A stretch of 64,000 bases of DNA. Source: Bacteroidales bacterium. Lineage in GTDB: Bacteria; Bacteroidota; Bacteroidia; Bacteroidales; F082. The stretch covers positions 45,850 to 109,849 of the forward strand of contig JANQGJ010000070.1 of NCBI GenBank assembly GCA_028277395.1, read 5' to 3'. The notes under the pieces were generated by a model. That model made no database searches. It was given only the letters and a program-made list of their open reading frames with translations, and was not told the DNA's origin. Position 1 is the first letter of the stretch. Each line of letters opens with the position of its first letter. This document shows, piece after piece, positions 1 through 9,759 of this stretch. The position numbers were made by a program, and so were the translations under genes.

Positions 1-59
1 CTATTTTGTTTTTATTTTTAATTTTGCCAATCACAAATAATCACCTAAGGGTATAAATA

Positions 60-1259
60 ATGAAAAGAACTACCGGAGAGGTTACCAAATTTGCTTTATT
101 GATTCTGATATTAACATTTGTTTCTATTAACTCATCCTATTCCCAGTCAAGAGTTGATTGTGAGATTAAAACAGACGAGACATTCCCGGTTTGTCCTGAT
201 CTTTTCTTTGAGTTATTTGTATTTGAAGGCCCAAACCAAAAGTACAACTGGGAGGTTAAAGAAGGTAATAGTTTTGTAAGTGTTGGAGATGAGTCTGCTT
301 TACTAACAAGTATTGTTGACTCTACAACATACAGATTGACCGTTATTGATACAATTCAGGAGGATACTTGTATGAGTGATCTTTTTGGTGTGGGAGTTCG
401 TCCACAGATTAATATAGACTTTGTGCTACTGGATACCACCTGTACCGGAGGTAGTATTCAGGTTGTTGATAATGGGAAGGTAAAAGCTATTGCCAGTGGA
501 GCTTTTGAACCGGATGAATATCAGTATATCTGGGATGTTCCACCACTTCAGATTGATATGCTTGATTCATCGATTGCATTTGGGCTTAGAGCTCACCAGT
601 TCTATGATATTAAAGTAATTGATTATTATGGATGTCCGAAAACAGAATCATTCTGGAATATAGCACATAGTAATCCTGTTGTTGAAATTGATGCCGAGCC
701 GGATACTGTATATATTCAGAATCCCTATATCACATTTTCATATATTAATTTATCAGAAGACAGCATTCCTATTAAAGAAGGTTCAGAAACATGGTGGTTC
801 AGCGATACAATTTATGATCCCGATAAAGAAAATATAAGTCATGAGAAAGAGCCAACCTATATGTATGGCTCAGTGGGGGAGTACTGGGTAGAGTTGACCG
901 TACAGAATGAAAAAAGATGTGATACAACATTTACAAAGACTGTTTATGTAAAACCGGTTGAATTATTTATACCTAACGTGTTTACGCCCGGAACGGGTGA
1001 CGACGTTAATGAAACCTTTGAAATAACAGATGATCCCGATAAGCTTGTAAGGGATAATCCACTTGAAAAGTTCTATGTTAGCTCGAAACTTACTATATTT
1101 AACAGGTCAGGAAGGGTTGTATATAGAGCCGAAAATTATGATAATAGCTGGAACGGTGATAATCTGCCTGATGGTGTCTATTACTATGTTCTTGAGTGTT
1201 ATGGAGTTAAAAGTAATGATATTTTCAAGGGGTCAGTTACAATTATAAGAGGAAATTAA
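60..1259 (+). CDS. Secreted protein with T9SS type-B (gliding motility-associated) C-terminal domain
   Basis: The 399-aa protein begins with a hydrophobic signal peptide (residues about 10-28, ending near SYSQS). It has PKD/Ig-like beta-rich repeats in the middle. From about residue 302 it has the CHU_C-type tail: FIPNVFTPGTGDDVNETF, then LTIFNRSGRVVY and LPDGVYYYVLE. Proteins with this tail are exported by the type IX system and stay surface-associated or are released. No catalytic domain is visible, so an adhesin or structural role is inference. A DUF1573 lipoprotein gene follows 8 bp downstream, suggesting cotranscription. Confidence 0.85.
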   Translation: MKRTTGEVTKFALLILILTFVSINSSYSQSRVDCEIKTDETFPVCPDLFFELFVFEGPNQKYNWEVKEGNSFVSVGDESALLTSIVDSTTYRLTVIDTIQEDTCMSDLFGVGVRPQINIDFVLLDTTCTGGSIQVVDNGKVKAIASGAFEPDEYQYIWDVPPLQIDMLDSSIAFGLRAHQFYDIKVIDYYGCPKTESFWNIAHSNPVVEIDAEPDTVYIQNPYITFSYINLSEDSIPIKEGSETWWFSDTIYDPDKENISHEKEPTYMYGSVGEYWVELTVQNEKRCDTTFTKTVYVKPVELFIPNVFTPGTGDDVNETFEITDDPDKLVRDNPLEKFYVSSKLTIFNRSGRVVYRAENYDNSWNGDNLPDGVYYYVLECYGVKSNDIFKGSVTIIRGN

Positions 1260-1267
1260 TCATAAAG

Positions 1268-1720
1268 ATGAAATATATAACAATAATAGCATTGGTTATC
1301 ATTATGTTGCAATCATGTGAAAACCGGGAAAAGGGAATAACAACCGACATTGTAAAGAATACAAAATCAGCTGTCAAAACAAGTGAAGAAGGAACAGCAC
1401 CAAAGATGTATTTTGAAGAAACTGTTCATGATTTTGGTGATATGATACAGGGTGAGCGAGTTAAATATTCATTTAAGTTTGTAAATATTGGAGGCTCTGA
1501 TCTTGTGATCACCAGGGTAAGTTCTACATGTGGCTGTACAGTAGGAGATTATCCTAAAGATCCTATTCCTCCGGGAAAAGTAGGTTATATTGAAGTTACA
1601 TTTGATAGCAAAAACAGAAAAGGCTTTCAAAATAAAACGGTAACCATTCTTGCAAATACTGAACCCAATACTACAACATTAAGAATCAAAACAAAAGTAA
1701 TATTACCGGAAAGAAATTAA
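1268..1720 (+). CDS. DUF1573 domain lipoprotein
   Basis: This 150-aa protein has a lipobox ending at Cys17 (LQSC). From about residue 45 it has the DUF1573 immunoglobulin-like fold: HDFGDMIQGE, then STCGCT, then PPGKVGYIEVTFDS. DUF1573 proteins are abundant in Bacteroidota and their biochemical role is not established. The gene sits between a T9SS cargo gene and yajC with short gaps (8 and 21 bp), so it probably belongs to the same transcript. Confidence 0.9.
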   Translation: MKYITIIALVIIMLQSCENREKGITTDIVKNTKSAVKTSEEGTAPKMYFEETVHDFGDMIQGERVKYSFKFVNIGGSDLVITRVSSTCGCTVGDYPKDPIPPGKVGYIEVTFDSKNRKGFQNKTVTILANTEPNTTTLRIKTKVILPERN

Positions 1721-1741
1721 TTTAAATCAAAAGAAATAACA

Positions 1742-2059
1742 ATGGATTTTTTATTTATACTATTGCAGGCAAGCGAATCAGGAGAAAACAGTTGGATGTC
1801 AATGTTACCGCTCTTCCTTATATTAGTGGTGTTCTACTTCTTCTTTATCAGACCTCAGACTAAGAAGAACAAGGAACAGCGTAAGTTCAGGGAAGCTCTT
1901 AAAAAAGGTGACAAAGTGGTTACCATTGGAGGATTGAATGGAAAGGTGGCAGAAGTAAAGGAAACAACTGTAGTTCTTGATTGCGGAAATAATATTAAGC
2001 TTACCGTTGAAAAAAGTGCAATAGTAATGGATAACAGCGAAGTTGGTCAGAAAAAATAG
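1742..2059 (+). CDS. yajC: Preprotein translocase subunit YajC
   Basis: The 105-aa protein has a single transmembrane segment (about residues 20-38, [19 protein letters not shown]). A short cytoplasmic domain follows with the family pattern [24 protein letters not shown]. YajC joins the SecDF-YajC membrane complex that assists Sec export. Length and motif order match the family. It lies in the typical Bacteroidota order yajC, ybbR-like, coaE. Confidence 0.95.
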   Translation: MDFLFILLQASESGENSWMSMLPLFLILVVFYFFFIRPQTKKNKEQRKFREALKKGDKVVTIGGLNGKVAEVKETTVVLDCGNNIKLTVEKSAIVMDNSEVGQKK

Positions 2060-2167
2060 ATACCAGTTTTTCACGTGTTTTGATTCCTGCATCCGACTGA
2101 CAGGTTTCTGTATAATGATTAATTTTACTAACTTTAGGATTTTAAATAGTTAGTATATCTGTATTTT

Positions 2168-3166
2168 ATGGAAGGATCATCTGATGAATATAAATCTGAT
2201 ATTGCCGGCAAAAAACGCAATTTGTTGTTTGGTATCAGAAACGACAGATTGATTTTTATAATATGTTTGTTAATAGCCACATTGTTTTGGTTGCTGATCA
2301 AACTTTCTGATGATTATTCGGTTGATTACAGATTCAGGATCAATCATGAAAACCCTCCACCTTCATTACGTCTTACTGCTGCCATAGACACAATCATTGA
2401 TGTTAGATTTACAGCAAGAGGTTTTACTATTCTCAAGATGAATATTTTTAATGATATGGAGAACATGAATGTTGATCTTAATGAGTTTGTAATAGATCAC
2501 AGGGAGGGAGTATTATATTCGATCAATACTAAAAAGATACGTGAAAATATCTCTGAATGGGCCAATATTTCCGAAAACAATGTTACACTATCAATGGATG
2601 AACTTCGATTTCATATGGAGAAAACCGGAGAAAAAGTAATTGAAATTTATCCAAAATATAATATAAGCTTTACAAAACAGTTTGACCTTTACAATAATGT
2701 AAGCACAAGTCCTGATAAAGTAAAGGTTTTCGGTCCACAGCGAATATTGGATACGTTAACAGGAATATTTACCAAAAATCTTATGCTTGTGGATATCAGC
2801 ACAGATCAGGATGTTGAGATTGAACTGGATAATCCTGCTCCTGGTTTACTTACTTTCGATGAAAGCATTGTAAAAATGTTTTTTGAAGTGGAGAAATTTA
2901 CTGAGTCAGAATTAAATGTTCCTGTAAATCTTAGCAATCTGAAGTATACAATAAATACTTTCCCATCACATGTAAAAGTATTTTACCGTGTAGCACAAAA
3001 AGACTTTAATAAAGTTCGCCCTCATCAATTCAATATTTATCCGGTAGTTGATAATATGGACATACTTCATGCTCATAAACTGCCTTTGAAAGTATCGAAA
3101 CACCCGGATTTTGTACGCAATATAAGGGTAGTACCTACGGAGGTTGAATTTTTAATTATAAAATAA
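2168..3166 (+). CDS. YbbR-like domain protein, membrane anchored
   Basis: The 332-aa protein has one N-terminal transmembrane segment (about residues 28-47, LIFIICLLIATLFWLLIKL). An extracytoplasmic region of YbbR-like beta repeats follows; PKYNISFTKQFDLYNNVSTS and the VKVFGPQRILDTL stretch are typical. In Firmicutes YbbR (CdaR) regulates a cyclic-di-AMP synthase; whether that holds here is unknown. The stop lies 7 bp before coaE, implying coupled expression. Confidence 0.85.
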   Translation: MEGSSDEYKSDIAGKKRNLLFGIRNDRLIFIICLLIATLFWLLIKLSDDYSVDYRFRINHENPPPSLRLTAAIDTIIDVRFTARGFTILKMNIFNDMENMNVDLNEFVIDHREGVLYSINTKKIRENISEWANISENNVTLSMDELRFHMEKTGEKVIEIYPKYNISFTKQFDLYNNVSTSPDKVKVFGPQRILDTLTGIFTKNLMLVDISTDQDVEIELDNPAPGLLTFDESIVKMFFEVEKFTESELNVPVNLSNLKYTINTFPSHVKVFYRVAQKDFNKVRPHQFNIYPVVDNMDILHAHKLPLKVSKHPDFVRNIRVVPTEVEFLIIK

Positions 3167-3173
3167 AGTATTA

Positions 3174-3764
3174 ATGCTAAAAGTTGGTTTAACAGGAAAT
3201 ATCGGCAGTGGAAAAACAACTGTTGCCGAAATATTTGGTGTACTTGGAGCAAAAGTGTTTAATGCCGACAATGTAGCAAAGCAATTATATTACAGGGAAG
3301 ATGTTATAGCTTCACTGGTAGAAATATTTTCTTCTGTAATATTGACCGCGAGCAAAGAAATAGATAAAGCCAGACTGGCATCAATTATTTTTAATGATGA
3401 TGATGCATTGAAAAAAATAAATTCGATAATTCATCCGCTTGTATTGCAAAGCTTTAATGAATGGTGTTCATTACATCAAAATGAGCCCTATGTAATTCAC
3501 GAAACAGCGATACTCTTTGAGAACAATTTACAGAAAAATTTTGACCTTGTTATTAACGTTTCAGCACCTGTAAATCTAAGAGTTAAAAGAGTTAGGGAAC
3601 GTGACGGTATTAGTACAGAAGATATAATGATAAGGGTAAATAACCAGCTTCCTGATGAAGAGAAGTGTAAACTATCTGACTATGTTATCGTAAATGATGA
3701 GACAACATTTCTAACACCCCAGGTATTAAGTATTCATAAAGACTTATTGTCAGGATCAATCTGA
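3174..3764 (+). CDS. coaE: Dephospho-CoA kinase
   Basis: The 196-aa protein performs the last step of coenzyme A synthesis, phosphorylating the ribose 3'-OH of dephospho-CoA. The P-loop GNIGSGKT is at residues 8-15, followed by the family pattern GAKVFNADNVAK, the HPLV motif and the ETAILFENN segment. Length is normal. It is the last gene of the yajC/ybbR block and ends just before a clear terminator hairpin. Confidence 0.95.
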   Translation: MLKVGLTGNIGSGKTTVAEIFGVLGAKVFNADNVAKQLYYREDVIASLVEIFSSVILTASKEIDKARLASIIFNDDDALKKINSIIHPLVLQSFNEWCSLHQNEPYVIHETAILFENNLQKNFDLVINVSAPVNLRVKRVRERDGISTEDIMIRVNNQLPDEEKCKLSDYVIVNDETTFLTPQVLSIHKDLLSGSI

Positions 3765-3771
3765 CAAAAAA

Positions 3772-3796
3772 AGCCTGTTTCAATCCGAAACAGGCT
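3772..3796. terminator. Bidirectional intrinsic terminator between coaE and the LruC gene
   Basis: A perfect 10-bp inverted repeat (AGCCTGTTTC / GAAACAGGCT) with a 5-nt loop has an A-run on its left and CTCATTTT on its right. It lies between two convergent genes, so it can stop transcription from both. Confidence 0.85.
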
Positions 3797-3831
3797 CTCA
3801 TTTTAACTAAACACTTTAAAATTTACTCTAT

Positions 3832-5691
3832 TTATTGTGGTGGTGAATATATATTTGAATTATTCCTGTATCCACTTTTATTTTCATACCAGTCGGGGTA
3901 AATGCTTCCTCCTGATTCTCCCCAGGACCTGAAATAGTTATAAGCATCAATAATTTGAACCTGCTCAACAGGATATTCAAATTTGACAGGCAGGTCAAGA
4001 GCCCATGGCAAATTATTAACAGTTTGGTAATATTTACCTGTTGCAGGATCAGAGTCATCGGCCCATGTTCCGAATAATGATTGATCAGCAAGTGCAGATG
4101 GTATTCCTCCAGCCAGGTGAACTTCCTGTCCGCGGGTTTTGTCAACTACAATAAATGGATTGTAAGGTGCAGATCCTGCATTAACTACTGCATTATTAAA
4201 CAATACATGTAATTGGTTTGTGTCAGGGTCAACATAATCTACATCTTCTTTAGTATTAATAAAAGTTGACCCGGAAGAGCCGATCATATTAAACGCGTTA
4301 TCAAACAGGAAAACAACAGTATTGGTTTGGCCTTGTTCGGTCCCGTTGGCATCTAAACTGAGGTAATCTTCAGTAATATTTGTACCGGTAACTGATGTTA
4401 CATTTGCCGGATCGCCGGGCATCATAAATGCAAATCCGTTGATCAAACTGGCTCCAATTGCTCTAACAGAATAATCTGTATAGAACTCAACAAGACCATT
4501 TGATGAATTTAGTACAGATTTAAACTGATAGTCAAGTATAAGATCATTAAAATCGTAATCCCCTTTACCTGGCCACAGGTCTTCAAAGGCAAATGTTCCC
4601 CAGTCAGTTTCATTTGGATAATATACATTAAACGCCCTTGATGCATCATTTGGGTAGTCATCGAGATCATCATCTACTCCGTCTCCATCGCTGTCAGTAA
4701 CGGGTCCGGTAACTACTACATTGTCAACCAAAATTGAAGCATTTGACTGGTAATCATTTGTCCATATAAGAATATTTACTTCAGCTGTGCCACTTGGCAT
4801 TGTAGCAACAAGAGTTTTTGTTGTCCATGAACTACTTGGTTTGCTGTAGAAAAGATTGTAATAAGACAGTGCATTTCCTGAAGAATTAACAGGTATTATG
4901 TAAAGCCAGCTATACATGCTATTATTATTACCCATGGATTTAATATCAACAGACATTGAAATAACATCTCCCGGAGATGCCTCAATCATTTGTGAAACCC
5001 CTCCGTAATACCTGTTTCCAGGTTCAGAATATGGTGTTCTCATTACATGATTACCACCATCATTATACCATTCCATTGATCCGGTGTACTGTGTGATGTA
5101 CCATCTGGAATCAACCGGATGTGCTGATGACCAGTAGTATATTGTTCCAAAATCATTAGTTTCAAAATCGCCGTTACCGATTACGTTTGAGGAGGTAAAA
5201 CCTTTACCTGTATTAGTTTGTACATTGGTGAATGATGATTTAGCTCCCGGTTCAATTGAATCAGGTGGAAAATTCCCATAGTTATCCCCGAAATCAATTA
5301 TAACCCCACCTTCTTTAAATGAATTTTCAGGTATTTCAACTGTAACCGAACCGGCAATAGTAACAACGTAAATCTCTGTTAAAGTGGTTGGTAGTCGTAA
5401 AGAACCACTAAACCGACCGTTTTCATCAAAACTGCCGGCAGTAATAAATTTGCCTCCGAGAGACGGATCAGCAGAATATACGTCGAATCTGCTTCTTAAG
5501 TCTTTAAAATCAACTGACCCCGGCATTTGAATCGTAAGTTGTACATCGTGGGATGTTTCAAATATGAATCCATCTGGGACTAACATATCGTCCATTGAAC
5601 CTCCTGTATCAGGATTGTCGCTTTTCTTACATCCCTGAACAATCAGTGTGATTGCAATTAGAAATGTAAATATTAGTTTCGTTTTTCTCAT
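3832..5691 (-). CDS. LruC domain-containing lipoprotein
   Basis: The 619-aa protein has a lipobox ending at Cys21 (LIVQGC) followed by a polar linker. Residues about 165-325 look like a carbohydrate-binding-type jelly roll (GNGDFETNDFGTIYYW ... ILVDNVVVTG). An acidic DSDGDGVDDDLDDYPND calcium-binding-like stretch leads into the C-terminal LruC domain (WGTFAFEDLWPGKGDYDFNDL). LruC proteins are surface lipoproteins of Bacteroidota without a defined reaction. It is monocistronic and faces coaE. Confidence 0.85.
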   Translation of the reverse strand: MRKTKLIFTFLIAITLIVQGCKKSDNPDTGGSMDDMLVPDGFIFETSHDVQLTIQMPGSVDFKDLRSRFDVYSADPSLGGKFITAGSFDENGRFSGSLRLPTTLTEIYVVTIAGSVTVEIPENSFKEGGVIIDFGDNYGNFPPDSIEPGAKSSFTNVQTNTGKGFTSSNVIGNGDFETNDFGTIYYWSSAHPVDSRWYITQYTGSMEWYNDGGNHVMRTPYSEPGNRYYGGVSQMIEASPGDVISMSVDIKSMGNNNSMYSWLYIIPVNSSGNALSYYNLFYSKPSSSWTTKTLVATMPSGTAEVNILIWTNDYQSNASILVDNVVVTGPVTDSDGDGVDDDLDDYPNDASRAFNVYYPNETDWGTFAFEDLWPGKGDYDFNDLILDYQFKSVLNSSNGLVEFYTDYSVRAIGASLINGFAFMMPGDPANVTSVTGTNITEDYLSLDANGTEQGQTNTVVFLFDNAFNMIGSSGSTFINTKEDVDYVDPDTNQLHVLFNNAVVNAGSAPYNPFIVVDKTRGQEVHLAGGIPSALADQSLFGTWADDSDPATGKYYQTVNNLPWALDLPVKFEYPVEQVQIIDAYNYFRSWGESGGSIYPDWYENKSGYRNNSNIYSPPQ

Positions 5692-5850
5692 AGAGCAACT
5701 ATTTTAAGTGTAGCTTTGTGTTGTCAAATAATATACCAAAATTAGAAAAATAATTAATTGGCTGACTATTAGGGTTTAAAATTAATTGTGGGTTTTGGAA
5801 AAATTCCCAAATTTGGAAGAAATATTCATTATGGTAAAATAATTGTATCA

Positions 5851-6360
5851 ATGAAGAGTATATACCTGATTGGTTTCATGGGAGTTGGTAAGAGTACGAT
5901 TGGTAAGAAATTATCATCAAAACTGGGTTTTGATTTCATCGATACCGATAGTTTATTTGAGAACAGGTACAAACTGAATATTAGTACTTTCTTTGGTAAA
6001 TATGGAGAAGACCTTTTCAGAAAGCTGGAAAATGAACTGTTAATGTCCCTGTTGTCACATGATAATTGTGTAATATCAACCGGTGGAGGGTTACCTTGTT
6101 ATAAGGATTCTATTTCAGAAATTAATGATAGTGGTATCAGTGTTTATCTTGAGATGAAAGAAAAAGTTATACTTTCCAGATTGATGAATTCGAAACAAAA
6201 AAGGCCTTTGATTGAGAATTTGAGTGAACATGAATTACTACAGTTTATTACCAGCAAATTAAGTGAACGTACACCTTACTACCAAAAAGCACATATTACT
6301 GTACCTGCTGTATCACTTGACTTGAATAATCTGATAAAAAGAATCAGTAGTTTCCGGTAA
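5851..6360 (+). CDS. aroK: Shikimate kinase
   Basis: The enzyme phosphorylates shikimate in the aromatic amino-acid pathway. The ATG at 5851 gives 169 aa, the normal size, with the P-loop GFMGVGKS at residues 8-15. Other family marks are DTDSLFE (shikimate-binding Asp), FRKLENELL (Arg), STGGGLP and the lid Arg in QKRPLIE. An in-frame GTG at 5788 would add 21 residues that do not look like the family, so I reject it. The neighbouring rlmD gene converges 18 bp downstream. Confidence 0.93.
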   Translation: MKSIYLIGFMGVGKSTIGKKLSSKLGFDFIDTDSLFENRYKLNISTFFGKYGEDLFRKLENELLMSLLSHDNCVISTGGGLPCYKDSISEINDSGISVYLEMKEKVILSRLMNSKQKRPLIENLSEHELLQFITSKLSERTPYYQKAHITVPAVSLDLNNLIKRISSFR

Positions 6361-6378
6361 GGTGCTTAATAACAAAAC

Positions 6379-7809
6379 CTATTTCCTTCTTAAAAGAGCA
6401 ACATTTTCGACGTGCTGAGTTTGTGGAAACATATCAACAGGTTGTATTTTAAGTACATTGTACTTTTCAGAAAGAAGATGAATATCCCTTGCCTGTGTTG
6501 CCGGGTTACAACTTATATAGATTATTTTTTCCGGTTCAGTTTTTAGGATCTGTTTTACTACTTTCTCATGCATTCCGGCACGCGGAGGGTCAGTTATTAT
6601 TACGTCAGGCTTACCATATTCGGAAACAAAACTATCAGTTAGTATTTTTGCCATATCACCTGCGATGAATTCAATATTACTGATTTCGTTAAGTTTCGCA
6701 TTTTCCCTGGCATCCTCAATGGATTTCTCAACATATTCAATCCCAATAACTTTTTTTACCGAGCCTGCAACTGCTGCTGCAATGGTACCTGTACCGGTGT
6801 ATAAATCATAAACCAATTCGTTTCCGGTAAATCCTGCGAAATTAAAAGCAGAACTATAGAGTTTAAATGCTTGTTCTGAATTTGTCTGATAGAATGAAAC
6901 AGGTCCGACTTTAAATTTTAAATCATCTCCATTTTCTATCATTGAATGCATCTTTTCAATCAGATAAGGTTTTCCTTTAAACAATCTGATATCCAGATCC
7001 CAAATGGTATCATTATTTTTTTCATTTATTACATACATTAATGAGGTAATCTCGGGAAACTTATCACCTAAAAATTGTAGCAATTCTTTAACATCAAGAT
7101 CATCATATTTGAATACCACGATCACCATTAATTCACCGGTCGAGGAAGTTCTGATTATAAGATTTCTGAGGAAGCCTTCATGATTTCTGGCATTGTAAAA
7201 TTCAAGTTCCTTTTCAATAGCATATTCCTTTACAGCGAGTCTGATTTTATTCGAAGGATCTTTTTGAAGATAGCAATGCTCAATATCAAGTATCTTATCA
7301 AATTTTCCAGGCAGGTGAAACCCCAAACCATTTGTATCCTGAGGTCCGCCTTCTTCTTTTGGAATATCCATTTCAGTTAACCATCTTCGGTCGGAGAATG
7401 TAAATTCCAGTTTGTTTCGGTAATAAAAATCATGAGTTCCTCCTATAACTGGAAGGCTTTCTCCTACTTCTACTTTTCCAATTCTTTGAATATTGTCTTC
7501 AACCTGTTTTTGTTTATTAGCTAGCTGACTTTCGTAATTTATGTGTTGCCAGCCACATCCTCCACATAATCCAAAATGAGAACACCTGGGTTTTATTCGC
7601 TGATCTGATTTACTGCGAAGTTTTGTTATTCTTCCTTCAAGGTATGACTTCCTTTTTTTTACAACCTGTATATCAACCACATCTCCAGGTGCTGCAAATG
7701 GTACAAAAATTACTTTATCTTCTATTCTTGCAATACATTTTCCTTCGGATGCAGCATCAGTAATGGTTATATTTTCATAATGTGGCAAAGGCCTTTTTCT
7801 CCTGGACAT
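6379..7809 (-). CDS. rlmD: 23S rRNA (uracil-5-)-methyltransferase RlmD
   Basis: The 476-aa protein methylates a uracil in 23S rRNA using SAM. It has an N-terminal TRAM RNA-binding domain (about residues 1-65). The 4Fe-4S cysteines include Cys76, Cys82 and Cys85 (RCSHFGLCGGCGWQH) with a further Cys near DIEHCYLQ. The C-terminal Rossmann methyltransferase has DLYTGTGTIA, DPPRAGMHEK and the nucleophilic Cys in ISCNPATQARD. RlmD is preferred over other RumA-type enzymes because both TRAM and Fe-S parts are present. It starts 39 bp after argS and is probably cotranscribed. Confidence 0.88.
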   Translation of the reverse strand: MSRRKRPLPHYENITITDAASEGKCIARIEDKVIFVPFAAPGDVVDIQVVKKRKSYLEGRITKLRSKSDQRIKPRCSHFGLCGGCGWQHINYESQLANKQKQVEDNIQRIGKVEVGESLPVIGGTHDFYYRNKLEFTFSDRRWLTEMDIPKEEGGPQDTNGLGFHLPGKFDKILDIEHCYLQKDPSNKIRLAVKEYAIEKELEFYNARNHEGFLRNLIIRTSSTGELMVIVVFKYDDLDVKELLQFLGDKFPEITSLMYVINEKNNDTIWDLDIRLFKGKPYLIEKMHSMIENGDDLKFKVGPVSFYQTNSEQAFKLYSSAFNFAGFTGNELVYDLYTGTGTIAAAVAGSVKKVIGIEYVEKSIEDARENAKLNEISNIEFIAGDMAKILTDSFVSEYGKPDVIITDPPRAGMHEKVVKQILKTEPEKIIYISCNPATQARDIHLLSEKYNVLKIQPVDMFPQTQHVENVALLRRK

Positions 7810-7848
7810 ACTATTCAGCGTTAATTAGGTAAAAATAATTTCAGGGGA

Positions 7849-9636
7849 TCACATTCTCTCAGGGACATCTACTCCCAGTAATCCCATTGCAAACTTTATC
7901 GTTTTTCCGGTAAAGTCTGAAAGCTTTATCCGAAACATTCTTTTTCGATCATCTGACTCTTTAAGTATGGTTATATCATGATAAAACTGGTTATACTCTT
8001 TTGCAAGATCATATGCGTAGTTGGCAATCAGTGCGGGACTTAAGGTTTCTGCTGCCTGTTTTGTTACCAGTGGAAAATCATGTAATAATCTTAACAATGA
8101 TACCTCTTTTGGTTCTAAATCAAAACTATATTGCAGTTCCTCATTTTTTGTTTCAATAGTGTTTTCTGATTTTCGTAACACAGACCTTATCCTGGCATGA
8201 GTATATTGAATAAATGGGCCAGTATTTCCATTAAAATCAATTGACTCAGCCGGGTTAAACGTCATGGTTTTTTTCGGGTCGACCTTTAACATGAAATATT
8301 TAAGAGCACCCAGACTGAGAATATTATAAAGTTCATAAGCTTCATCCTCGTCGAGATCATCGAATTTACCTAATTCTTCCGAGGTTTTTTTCGCTGTTTC
8401 ATACATTTCATCCATTAGATCATCAGCGTCAACAACTGTACCTTCACGTGATTTCATTTTACCTTCTGGTAGTTCAACCATTCCATAATTAAGGTGCTGT
8501 ATATTGCTGGCCCAGTTTTTACCAAGTTTAAGAAGTACAAGCTTCAGAACCTCGAAATGATAATTCTGTTCATTACCAACAACATAAATCAGTTTTGAAG
8601 GTTTAAAGTCATCGTAGCGTAGCTGGGCAGTTCCCAAATCCTGAGTCATATAAACTGATGTGCCATCAGCTCTGATCAGTAACTTTTCATCCAGTCCGTC
8701 TGATGATAAATCACACCATACGGAACCATCTTCTTTTTTGAAGAAAACACCCGTTTCAAGTCCTTCCTGAACAAGTTTCTTACCAAGCAAATATGTCTCA
8801 GATTCGTAGTAAATCTTGTCAAAGTCTATACCAAGCCTCTTATAGGTAGTTTTAAAACCATCATACACCCAACTATTCATCATACTCCACAATGCTCTCA
8901 CTTCTTTATCATTTTCTTCCCACTTCCTAAGCATTGAGCCGGCTTCCGAAAGCAGGGGAGTTGTTTTGGAGGCTTCATCTGATGAAACTCCTTCAGAAAT
9001 CAGTGTGTTTATTTCCTCTTTGTTGTGCCTGTCAAACTCAACATAATAATCACCAACAAGTTTATCTCCTTTTTTACCTGAGTTTTCAGGTGTTTCATTA
9101 TTTCCCCATTTCTGCCAGGCAAGCATTGATTTACAAATATGTATCCCCCTGTCGTTTACAAGGTTTACCTTTGCAACATTGTAACCTCCGTTTTCCAGTA
9201 TACGAGATACAGACCATCCCAGGAGATTATTTCTTATATGGCCAAGATGTAAAGGTTTATTGGTATTTGGAGAAGAATACTCTACAACAACAGGATCAGT
9301 ATTCTTGTCAGGATGTTTACCGAAATCCTGATTAACTTCATTTGTTTTAAAAAAATCAGTCCAGTAGTTTGCTGAAACAGTAAGGTTTAAAAATCCTTTT
9401 ATAATATTGAACTCTGTAATTTCATTAAGATTATTGCAGATATATTCCCCGATTTCCACTGCTGTGTTTTCAGGTTTCTTTTTTGAAACTCTGAGCAGAG
9501 GGAAAACTACTATTGTATAATCTCCTTCAAATTCCGGTCTTGTTTTTTGGATTTGCACAAGGTTTTCACTGATATCAGTGCCATAAAGCTCTTTTACAGC
9601 CTCATGTAGCTTATTATCTAACAATTGTTCTATCAT
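7849..9636 (-). CDS. argS: Arginyl-tRNA synthetase
   Basis: The 595-aa class I synthetase charges tRNA-Arg. The HIGH signature appears as HLGH in SSPNTNKPLHLGHIRNN (near residue 130), and the KMSKS-equivalent loop is GKMKSREGT. The C-terminal DALR anticodon-binding domain includes NGNTGPFIQYTHARIRSVLRK. Length is typical of the family. It is upstream of rlmD on the same strand. Confidence 0.96.
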   Translation of the reverse strand: MIEQLLDNKLHEAVKELYGTDISENLVQIQKTRPEFEGDYTIVVFPLLRVSKKKPENTAVEIGEYICNNLNEITEFNIIKGFLNLTVSANYWTDFFKTNEVNQDFGKHPDKNTDPVVVEYSSPNTNKPLHLGHIRNNLLGWSVSRILENGGYNVAKVNLVNDRGIHICKSMLAWQKWGNNETPENSGKKGDKLVGDYYVEFDRHNKEEINTLISEGVSSDEASKTTPLLSEAGSMLRKWEENDKEVRALWSMMNSWVYDGFKTTYKRLGIDFDKIYYESETYLLGKKLVQEGLETGVFFKKEDGSVWCDLSSDGLDEKLLIRADGTSVYMTQDLGTAQLRYDDFKPSKLIYVVGNEQNYHFEVLKLVLLKLGKNWASNIQHLNYGMVELPEGKMKSREGTVVDADDLMDEMYETAKKTSEELGKFDDLDEDEAYELYNILSLGALKYFMLKVDPKKTMTFNPAESIDFNGNTGPFIQYTHARIRSVLRKSENTIETKNEELQYSFDLEPKEVSLLRLLHDFPLVTKQAAETLSPALIANYAYDLAKEYNQFYHDITILKESDDRKRMFRIKLSDFTGKTIKFAMGLLGVDVPERM

Positions 9637-9659
9637 TTGAAGGTGTAATTTTTGAACTG

Positions 9660-9667
9660 CAAAAGTA
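9660..9667 (-). promoter_or_regulatory. Putative -7 box upstream of argS
   Basis: On the minus strand the sequence reads TACTTTTG, a match to the Bacteroidota -7 consensus TAnnTTTG, 23 bp before the argS ATG. No clear -33 TTG is seen at the usual spacing, so this is a partial match. Confidence 0.45.
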
Positions 9668-9759
9668 GAAAAAAACCCACTAAGTAATTTCTATTATGAA
9701 TATTAGAAATTTACCTGGCGGGTTCTATAATTGTGGCAGACTAAACTATTGTTTTCCTG

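Noticed and set aside
5788..5850. Longer GTG start for shikimate kinase
   Set aside because: The added 21 residues do not resemble the family and the ATG at 5851 gives normal length.
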